From positions 434,001 through 498,000 of the forward strand of contig NZ_JABAIL010000001.1 in assembly GCF_012641475.1 (NCBI RefSeq): a stretch of 64,000 nucleotides of DNA, given 5' to 3'. This DNA comes from Flammeovirga agarivorans. Its GTDB lineage: Bacteria > Bacteroidota > Bacteroidia > Cytophagales > Flammeovirgaceae. Of the stretch, positions 17,970-25,152 are shown piece by piece. Made by a program: the position numbers and the translations under genes. The first letter of the stretch is position 1. Each line of letters starts with the position of its first letter. The notes below the pieces were generated by a model. That model was not told the DNA's origin. It worked only from the letters and a program-made list of their open reading frames with translations, and did not search any database.

Positions 17970-18902
17970 ATGAAGACAATGAATTATTTTGTAAAAATTA
18001 GTGCATATGCACTTTTATTAGGAGCACTTTCATGTTCATCAGATGATACTGAAATGGAAGGACCAATGCCAGTGGCAAACTTCACATATGAAATATCTGA
18101 AGAAAATGACGGAACTGTAACCTTTACATCAAGTAGTGAAAACAAAGTAACTAGTGTTTGGGATTTTGGTGATGGTTCTGATATATCTCAAGAAGATCAC
18201 CCCATCCACACTTATTTAGAAACAGGTACTTATGAGGTTTCTTTAACAGCTATCGGGGAAACTTCATCAGATATTATGGTGAAACAAGTCGATGTTGTTA
18301 TTGAAGAAGACAATGGTGGTTTTGGTGATAACTTGGTAACATCTGGCGATATGACCGATGAAACTGCTTGGACACTAAGACAAGTATGGGCAGATGAAGG
18401 AAATGAAATATTACATGAATTTATAGATGAAACTTTTGTATTTGATATCCCTGAAGGTAATGAGTACTCATCTTCTTTCTTTTACCAAAAAGTAAGTGGT
18501 TTGGAAGCAGGAAAAACTTATCAGTTTAATGCTCATGTAAAAAGTTCTGGAACAAGTTCTGTTTGGTTTGAAGTACACTTTGGAAATGAAGACCCTGAGT
18601 CTGGAGCTTATGAAGGTGGTGCAAGAGTGTATATGTCAAGTTTTGGAGGAGAAGGTTCTACTTGTAGTGTTGATGCTTTTGATGGAGATATTAATGCCAT
18701 TTCTCAAAATGGCTGTGCTAATCCAGATGAAAGCGAAAAACTAATTAATGCTGATGGTACATTTACTTTAACAGCTGAAGAGTTAACAGAAGACGGCTCA
18801 ATTTACCTAGTATTTAAAGTAGGTTCAGGTTGGGGAACTGTTAACTTTGGTGATGAAGGAATAGCATTGGATGAAGTAAGTATCAAAGAGGTACTTGACT
18901 AA
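17970..18902 (+). CDS. PKD-domain surface lipoprotein of the PUL (SusE/F-like role)
   Basis: A 310-residue lipoprotein with lipobox ending at Cys22, followed by S-S-D-D, which fits the acidic lipoprotein export signal of Bacteroidetes and so suggests surface exposure. Residues about 34-112 form a PKD domain with the hallmark W-D-F-G-D-G-S. Residues about 118-308 form a second beta-sandwich resembling a carbohydrate-binding module, starting D-N-L-V-T-S-G-D-M. It sits directly after susD, where surface glycan-binding proteins are usual. Binding role is inference from position and fold; it has no obvious catalytic motif. Confidence 0.82.
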   Translation: MKTMNYFVKISAYALLLGALSCSSDDTEMEGPMPVANFTYEISEENDGTVTFTSSSENKVTSVWDFGDGSDISQEDHPIHTYLETGTYEVSLTAIGETSSDIMVKQVDVVIEEDNGGFGDNLVTSGDMTDETAWTLRQVWADEGNEILHEFIDETFVFDIPEGNEYSSSFFYQKVSGLEAGKTYQFNAHVKSSGTSSVWFEVHFGNEDPESGAYEGGARVYMSSFGGEGSTCSVDAFDGDINAISQNGCANPDESEKLINADGTFTLTAEELTEDGSIYLVFKVGSGWGTVNFGDEGIALDEVSIKEVLD

Positions 18903-18922
18903 ACAATATAGTTAAAAGAAAC

Positions 18923-18950
18923 TTGCCCAACTCGTTACTGAGTTGGGCAA
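18923..18950 (+). other. Intercistronic hairpin after the PKD lipoprotein gene
   Basis: TTGCCCAACTC and GAGTTGGGCAA form a perfect 11-base stem with loop GTTACT. No T tract follows (AAACTAAAAT), so it looks more like an mRNA processing or stability element than a full terminator. It could set the susC-susD-lipoprotein transcript apart from the downstream enzyme genes. Confidence 0.65.
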
Positions 18951-18969
18951 AAACTAAAATTTAAATTAA

Positions 18970-21279
18970 ATGCGTTTCGTACTTATTATTGTAGGCTTAT
19001 TCTTGTCGTTAGCTCCAAAAGTACAAGCTCAACAGGAAGAGTTATTTTCAGATCAATTCACTTCTTTAGGAGAAGGTTGGAAACCTTTGTCTTTAAGTGG
19101 AGCCTCTGGAGAATTTAAGGTAGAGAATAACTTACTAAAAGCCACTCCAGAGAATAACAATGGTATCTATGGAACATACTATCAAACACAATCTTTCGAT
19201 GGCCACTTTTATGTTGATGTGGAAATTGTTGAAGATCAATCTGTAGGTTTAGTACTTCTTAGCGACAAAGAAGGTGCTCCAGATACAGATAATTATACGA
19301 TGATGTATGTGACGACAGACGATGAAGGTCGTTCTGTAATAGAGATAAATGATAAACAAAACGGACAAGCGAATGTATTAGACAATACCAACAAAGTAAA
19401 TAAATCGCGTTATAAACAAACGCTTACAGGAATTACTTATTCTGTACCATTTACTTCTACAGCTAAAAAACTTAGAATTATACGACATGCTTCTGAGCGT
19501 TTCTTTCATTTCTACTACGCAGTAGCAAAAGAAATTGAGGGAGAAACAGCAGAAAATTGGATGGAATTGTCGCCATCAAAAGAATGGTTATCTGCTGATG
19601 CTCATTACTATGTGGGATTAGTAGGTATTGAAGGAGAAGGTCAATTTGATAAAGTAACAGTAACTAAAACGCCACTAAATGATCGCAGTGATGTTAACAC
19701 TGGATTTAAAGCCACTTGGAGAGATTACAATTGGTCGGGTTATTTTGGAGATGCTTTGGTCATCACATTTGGAGATGATTTCGAAGAATCTGCAAACGAT
19801 AGAAAGTTCGTTTTCTGGGAACAATTAAATTACATTCCAGCATGGCACCTAAACAACGAAACTCAATATTCTTACGAGTTTGTAGAAACTTGGGGTGGTG
19901 GTTCTGAAGGATGTTTTGAACCTATGTCAGATCGATTATTACGCTACTCTAAAGTAGAATTGATTGAAGATAATGAAGTGAGAAAAGTGGTGCATTGGCA
20001 CTATGTTTTAATGGATCCAGATTATAATTATCCCGATTATCAAAATGGTCCTGATATGCCGGAAGTGGACGAATATTATACCATTTATGCAGATGGATCT
20101 ATCATTAGAGAAATTCAATATACGCCTAAGTTAGATACCAATTTTAGAAATTGGCATGAGTTAACTGAACCTATGGTGATTGCAGGAAATAACAATTGGC
20201 CAAAAGACCTATTGGAAAATCCAGCATTAACTACCTACACCATTTTTGATGATAAAAAGACAACCTACTCCTTAAGAGGAAATACCTATTTTAGTCATGA
20301 TAACCCATTGGGACCAATGGTTTTGGTAGGACACATTAAGAATGCACCAGATGTATTTAGTACATTTTCTGATGATACCACTGTTCCAGAAACATACTCA
20401 GGTTATCAGTTAGATTATAAAATTGATTGGCACAACTTGAACCTCAATTTCGCCCATTGGCCTATTAATAAAGAACCGTACAGAGAGCCGCATAAATCTT
20501 GGGCCGATTGGAAAGAACAGATCGCTCATACCTCTTTGATTGGAATGGGTGTATATGGAGGTACTGATTGGAATGATAACTATCTAGAAAGAGAAAATGG
20601 TAGAAAGTATAGAAAGTGGTCGATGTTGGGAGGTCTTCTTCCAAAGAATTCTGTTGAAAAAGGAAAAGATTTAACCAATTCTTGGTTGTACTCAGGCTAT
20701 GTGATATTGGCCAATGATTCAAGTAGATACATTGGCTATGAAAGAGACGATAAAACCTTTGAGTTTACCGCTCTAGAAGAGAAAGCAGCCGCTTATTTTG
20801 ATTTATCGCCTGATAAAAAATTGATTAACCCAGTATTTAAAATCAACAATTGGAAAGATCAAAAGGTGTACATCAATTTGGATGGTAAGAATGTAGATGC
20901 TCCTGAATTTTTGGTGGAACACCAAGGTGGTGTATTATATATTTTATTGAAAAAAGAGATCAATGCTAAAACTAGCATCAGTATTTCAAGCAATAAAATT
21001 GAAGAAGTAGAACCACCATTAAGTTCTGATGATATCGATCTAGGATTTAATATTCAAGTATATCCTAACCCAGTTTCAGGAGATTTTTTTAGAATAGACG
21101 TTAGTGAAGAAAATGACTTTGAACTCAAATTGATGGATGCAAATGGGAAAGTGATTTTGCAAGACATAATGAGTTCTACAAGCAAAAAAGTCAGTACTGT
21201 TGGTTTGACAAAAGGCGTCTACATTCTGAAAATGAAAACAGATAAAATATTTATCACCAAAAGAATACTAGTACTATAA
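18970..21279 (+). CDS. Large T9SS-secreted PUL protein, unrecognised catalytic family (short form)
   Basis: A 769-residue protein with signal peptide (about 1-20, V-Q-A-Q). Residues about 22-235 look like a LamG/DUF1080-type beta-sandwich. Residues about 240-570 form a core without a family I can name, with conserved W-S-G-Y-F-G, E-T-W-G-G-G, E-P-M-S-D-R, L-D-T-N-F-R-N-W-H-E-L and G-V-Y-G-G. The end (about 694-769, Q-V-Y-P-N-P to K-R-I-L-V-L) is a type A T9SS sorting domain, so it is exported or surface attached. It shares the whole N-terminal and core layout with the 948-residue protein at 25153. Position in the PUL suggests attack on the target polysaccharide, perhaps as a lyase or hydrolase; that is inference. 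Confidence 0.75.
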   Translation: MRFVLIIVGLFLSLAPKVQAQQEELFSDQFTSLGEGWKPLSLSGASGEFKVENNLLKATPENNNGIYGTYYQTQSFDGHFYVDVEIVEDQSVGLVLLSDKEGAPDTDNYTMMYVTTDDEGRSVIEINDKQNGQANVLDNTNKVNKSRYKQTLTGITYSVPFTSTAKKLRIIRHASERFFHFYYAVAKEIEGETAENWMELSPSKEWLSADAHYYVGLVGIEGEGQFDKVTVTKTPLNDRSDVNTGFKATWRDYNWSGYFGDALVITFGDDFEESANDRKFVFWEQLNYIPAWHLNNETQYSYEFVETWGGGSEGCFEPMSDRLLRYSKVELIEDNEVRKVVHWHYVLMDPDYNYPDYQNGPDMPEVDEYYTIYADGSIIREIQYTPKLDTNFRNWHELTEPMVIAGNNNWPKDLLENPALTTYTIFDDKKTTYSLRGNTYFSHDNPLGPMVLVGHIKNAPDVFSTFSDDTTVPETYSGYQLDYKIDWHNLNLNFAHWPINKEPYREPHKSWADWKEQIAHTSLIGMGVYGGTDWNDNYLERENGRKYRKWSMLGGLLPKNSVEKGKDLTNSWLYSGYVILANDSSRYIGYERDDKTFEFTALEEKAAAYFDLSPDKKLINPVFKINNWKDQKVYINLDGKNVDAPEFLVEHQGGVLYILLKKEINAKTSISISSNKIEEVEPPLSSDDIDLGFNIQVYPNPVSGDFFRIDVSEENDFELKLMDANGKVILQDIMSSTSKKVSTVGLTKGVYILKMKTDKIFITKRILVL

Positions 21280-21310
21280 TAGGTTGTATTCCTAAGTGTA
21301 AAGTGATGGT

Positions 21311-21373
21311 GAAGAGGAGTTGAAATAGGGCTCATGACAACTTCTCTTCCCGAGCTAGTTCACGAAAGTGAAC
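21311..21373 (+). other. Two consecutive hairpins upstream of the GH2 gene
   Basis: GAAGAGGAGTTG (21311-21322) pairs with CAACTTCTCTTC (21338-21349) through one G-U pair. GTTCAC (21358-21363) pairs with GTGAAC (21368-21373) around a GAAA tetraloop. Neither ends in a T tract. They lie between the T9SS protein gene and the GH2 start at 21473 and look like leader or intercistronic RNA structure. Confidence 0.5.
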
Positions 21374-21472
21374 CTGGAAGAAAACACCCTAAACGATAGT
21401 ATAAATAATAAGTATGCACCGATTTTTTTTAAAAAAATAATTAGTGTAATACAATCAAAAGAGATTTCGATT

Positions 21473-24043
21473 ATGAAAGCAAAATTCAATTTATTTTTCT
21501 CCATAATGATTTTATGGGGCTGTCATCTTACATCCGCAGATACGGTAGAGAAGATATTTTTACATCAAAATTGGGAATTTAAGCAGCAAGGGAAAACCGA
21601 TTGGTATCCAGCTAAAGTACCTGGTTGTGTGCATTCAGATTTAATTGCCAATGAGTTGATCAAGGATCCTTTCCATAGAGTAAATGAGAAAGAAATTCAG
21701 TGGATAGGAGAGAAAGATTGGGAATATAAATCAACTTTTAAGGTAGATCAAAAAGTATTAGATAAAGACAATGTTACCCTAAACTTTAAAGGGTTAGATA
21801 CCTATGCAGATGTCTATTTAAACGATATCAAAATCCTTTCAGCAGACAACATGCACAGAGAGTGGAAAAAGGATTGTAAGTCTGTATTGAAAGCAGGAGA
21901 GAATACATTGCGTATTCATTTCAAATCCGTTTTTAAAGAAAAAATGGAGGACTATTTAAATGCTCCATTTAAACTTCAAGCATGGCCGAACAACGATCAG
22001 AATTCGGAAATTTGGTTGAGTTTATATGCAAGAAAAGCGGGTTTTCACTTTGGATGGGACTGGGGGCCACGTTTAATTACTTCGGGTATTTGGCGTCCAG
22101 TATACTTAGAAGTTTGGAACGATGTGAAGTTGGAAAGTGTACAAATTATTCAAGAAAACGTATCGAAAAAGTCAGCTGATATTACGTCTATTTTCGAAGT
22201 GGAATCAACAAAAGATAATGCAACGGCAACGTTAGAGATTTCTTCGGAAGCTTTCTCAACAGTAAAGAAACAAGTGACATTAAAAGCGGGTATCAACAAG
22301 ATTCCTGTGAGCTTGAAAATGAAAAACCCTAAGCTTTGGTGGTCGAACGGATTGGGTGATCCTAACTTATATACTTTCGATTATAAAGTGACTTCTGGAA
22401 ATAGTATCGATACAAAATCAATTACTACGGGTATCCGATCGATTCGAGTTTTGAGAGAAAAAGAGGAAGACGGACAAAGCTTTACTGTAGAGTTAAATGG
22501 TGTTCCTGTATTTATGAAAGGAGCCAACTATATTCCTTTACATAATTTCCAAGATCAGGTAACAGAGGATAAATATCAGTATTACATTCAACAAGCAAAA
22601 GTATCGAACATGAACATGATTCGTGTTTGGGGTGGAGGTATTTACGAAGAAGATATTTTCTATGATTTATGTGATCAGAATGGACTTTTAGTATGGCAAG
22701 ACATCATGTTTGCTTGTGGAATGTTCCCAAGAGATGAAGAATATTTGGCAAATGTAACCGAAGAAGTAAAAGACAATGTAAAGCGTTTAAGAAATCACCC
22801 AAGTATTGCACTTTGGAACGGTAACAACGAAAACGAAATCTCTTGGTACGGATGGGGTTGGAAAGATAAATACACAGAGGAAGAGCAAAAAATCTATGTA
22901 GCCAGCTTAGAAAACCTTTTCTATAAAGTGATTCCAGAGGCGATTAATAGTATGGATGAAACACGTTATTATCATCCAACATCACCGAACACGGGATATA
23001 ATGATATTTCTGAAAACTTTGGTGATGTACACTTATGGGATACGAAAGGTGACGCTCCATTAACTATTTACGATGAGGTGGTTGGTCGATTCATGTCAGA
23101 ATACGGTTTCCAATCTTATCCAGAAATGGAATCCATCAAAAAATTTACTGATGATTGGGAGAGAAATAAAACATCTGAAACAATGTTTGCACACAATAGA
23201 GCAAGACAAGATCAGACGAGAGACCCTAACTTCGGTAACCAAGCGATCGAGCGTAAAATGGGAACGTATTATGGTATTCCAGAAGACTTCGAAAACTATG
23301 TATACCGCACTCAGATACTTCATGCAAAAGCCACTAAAATAGCGATCGAAGCACATCGTAGAAACATGCCTAACTGTATGGGTACATTGTATTGGCAGTT
23401 GAACGATTGCTGGCCAGCGGTATCTTGGGCAACTATCGATTTCTATGGAAAATGGAAAGCACCTCAATACATGGTTAGAGATGTTTACGAAAACACTATC
23501 GCTCCAGTCATTGTAGAGAAAGACCAACTAAGAGTGTACATCGTTACCGATGAGCTGAAAGAACAAAAAGCACAGTTAATCGTAAGAATGCAAACTTTAG
23601 CAGGTAAAGAATTGATGAAGGAGAAATCGTCGATTACTATTGCAGCTAACACTAGCCAAGTGTATTTCGAAAAGAAAGTAGAAGAGCTTCTTAAAGGTGT
23701 AGATAAAAACAACGTAGTTCTTGATGTATCTGTGATGAACGGTGCAAAAGAATTAGCCAAGAATATTTTCCACTTTGCTCCAGAAAAAGATTTGAAATTA
23801 CAATCGGGTGTAGTGAAGAGCGAAATCAAACAAGCAAAAGACAAAACAATCATTACCCTTACAGCAAGCAGCTATACAAAAAATGTATTCTTATCCTCAC
23901 CAGGTGTAGATGGTCACTTTAGCAATAACTACTTTGATATTCTTCCTGGAGAAACAGTAGAAGTAGAGTTTACTGGAGCTGATAAAGCACCAAAAGGAAT
24001 TTCTATAAAATCATTTGCAGATTTTACAGACGTAGTTAACTAA
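21473..24043 (+). CDS. GH2 beta-mannosidase
   Basis: An 856-residue glycoside hydrolase that removes non-reducing terminal beta-D-mannosyl residues. Start set at the ATG at 21473 because an upstream GTG (21368) would translate an intergenic hairpin, while this ATG opens a signal peptide with a lipobox-like L-W-G-C. The N-terminal jelly roll holds V-P-G-C-V-H-S-D-L and W-I-G-E-K-D-W-E-Y, typical of beta-mannosidases. The acid/base is Glu453 in W-N-G-N-N-E and the nucleophile is Glu543 in S-E-Y-G-F-Q-S, spaced as in Bacteroides BtMan2A. This gives the best substrate clue for the PUL: a glycan with beta-mannose. Probably periplasmic or outer-membrane anchored. Confidence 0.95.
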   Translation: MKAKFNLFFSIMILWGCHLTSADTVEKIFLHQNWEFKQQGKTDWYPAKVPGCVHSDLIANELIKDPFHRVNEKEIQWIGEKDWEYKSTFKVDQKVLDKDNVTLNFKGLDTYADVYLNDIKILSADNMHREWKKDCKSVLKAGENTLRIHFKSVFKEKMEDYLNAPFKLQAWPNNDQNSEIWLSLYARKAGFHFGWDWGPRLITSGIWRPVYLEVWNDVKLESVQIIQENVSKKSADITSIFEVESTKDNATATLEISSEAFSTVKKQVTLKAGINKIPVSLKMKNPKLWWSNGLGDPNLYTFDYKVTSGNSIDTKSITTGIRSIRVLREKEEDGQSFTVELNGVPVFMKGANYIPLHNFQDQVTEDKYQYYIQQAKVSNMNMIRVWGGGIYEEDIFYDLCDQNGLLVWQDIMFACGMFPRDEEYLANVTEEVKDNVKRLRNHPSIALWNGNNENEISWYGWGWKDKYTEEEQKIYVASLENLFYKVIPEAINSMDETRYYHPTSPNTGYNDISENFGDVHLWDTKGDAPLTIYDEVVGRFMSEYGFQSYPEMESIKKFTDDWERNKTSETMFAHNRARQDQTRDPNFGNQAIERKMGTYYGIPEDFENYVYRTQILHAKATKIAIEAHRRNMPNCMGTLYWQLNDCWPAVSWATIDFYGKWKAPQYMVRDVYENTIAPVIVEKDQLRVYIVTDELKEQKAQLIVRMQTLAGKELMKEKSSITIAANTSQVYFEKKVEELLKGVDKNNVVLDVSVMNGAKELAKNIFHFAPEKDLKLQSGVVKSEIKQAKDKTIITLTASSYTKNVFLSSPGVDGHFSNNYFDILPGETVEVEFTGADKAPKGISIKSFADFTDVVN

Positions 24044-24051
24044 CCTACTAA

Positions 24052-24088
24052 GTGCCGAGGCCTTCACAGCAGGTCTCGGCTTTCTTAC
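24052..24088 (+). terminator. Terminator-like hairpin after GH2
   Basis: GCCGAGGCCT and AGGTCTCGGC pair with one mismatch around a short loop, followed by TTTCTTACTTTT. It is moderately strong and may only reduce read-through to the two genes downstream. Confidence 0.6.
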
Positions 24089-24139
24089 TTTTCATCATCG
24101 CCAGCTTTCCCCACATCAACAATATAAATACAAATTGAT

Positions 24140-25114
24140 ATGAAAATAATTATTACTTCCCTATTGCTTTTGAGCATCCTCTTTGGTTGTGAAACTACAA
24201 AGACTTCCAACGATACTACCTCTATTTTTCAAGATACGCTACAATTAAAAAACGATTTTCTAACGGTTAAAGTCAAAACCTTTGGAGCTGAATTGATTTC
24301 GATTCAATCCAATCAAGACCAACAAGAATATTTATGGCAGGGCGATACAATTTCATGGCAAGATCACGCTATTGTCCAATTTCCTATTGTCTGCAATGTA
24401 AAAGATGATAAGTATACTTTTGAAGGAAAGGAATACGAAATAATGTCTCACGGTTTCGGAAGAGTAAGTCAGTATACAGTTGATATCCTTTCGGATACCT
24501 CTGTAATCTTAAGCATACAAAGTGATGAAAACACCAAGAAAATGTATCCTTTCGATTTTACCTATGCCGTATCCTATACTTTGATAAACAATAAGGTAAA
24601 TGTGAGTTTTGATATCAAAAACTCCGGGTCGAAAGAGATGTTTTACTCTTCGGGGTATCACCCTGGGTTTAATTGTCCGTTAGATGACAATGCAACTTTC
24701 TCCGATTATCAATTATCATTCGAAAAAGAAGAAACCATAGAGAGCCTCACTTTAGAAAAAGGAATGGTGACCTCTCAAAAAAGACCTTTTTTAAACGCTA
24801 ATTCTAATTTTGCCCTTACTAAAAAAGCATTCGAGCAAGATGTGTTTATTCTAGAAAAGCCATCTTCGAAAACAGTATCTATCAATAAAATTAACGCTAC
24901 AGAGCAAGATAAATCGGTAGTACTCACTTTTGGTGATGTGCCTTATTTAGGTATTTGGTCGCCTTCAAACGAGAGTCCGTTTGTCTGCATTGAACCTTGG
25001 TTTGGCTTGCCAGACGATGAAGGTGATCGCGTAGATTTTAACGAGAAAAAAGCAATACGACACTTACAGCCAAATGATAAATTTCAATGGGACTTTGCTA
25101 TGGAGTTCCGTTAA
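24140..25114 (+). CDS. Aldose-1-epimerase-like lipoprotein
   Basis: A 324-residue protein with lipobox L-F-G-C (Cys17) and a galactose-mutarotase-type beta-sandwich. Family marks are the N-terminal F-G-A-E-L-I-S-I, S-H-G-F-G-R near residue 107, G-Y-H-P-G-F-N (a likely catalytic His) and I-E-P-W-F-G-L-P-D near the end (the Glu base). Family members interconvert alpha and beta anomers of free sugars or hexose-6-phosphates. As a lipoprotein in this PUL it would act on released sugars such as mannose outside the cytoplasm; substrate is inference. Confidence 0.88.
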   Translation: MKIIITSLLLLSILFGCETTKTSNDTTSIFQDTLQLKNDFLTVKVKTFGAELISIQSNQDQQEYLWQGDTISWQDHAIVQFPIVCNVKDDKYTFEGKEYEIMSHGFGRVSQYTVDILSDTSVILSIQSDENTKKMYPFDFTYAVSYTLINNKVNVSFDIKNSGSKEMFYSSGYHPGFNCPLDDNATFSDYQLSFEKEETIESLTLEKGMVTSQKRPFLNANSNFALTKKAFEQDVFILEKPSSKTVSINKINATEQDKSVVLTFGDVPYLGIWSPSNESPFVCIEPWFGLPDDEGDRVDFNEKKAIRHLQPNDKFQWDFAMEFR

Positions 25115-25152
25115 CAGCTACTTAAATCTTTTATAAATTAAAAACACGTGAA

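Noticed and set aside
21368-21472. Longer GTG start for the GH2 gene
   Set aside because: The extra codons span a GAAA-loop hairpin and hide the signal peptide that begins at 21473.
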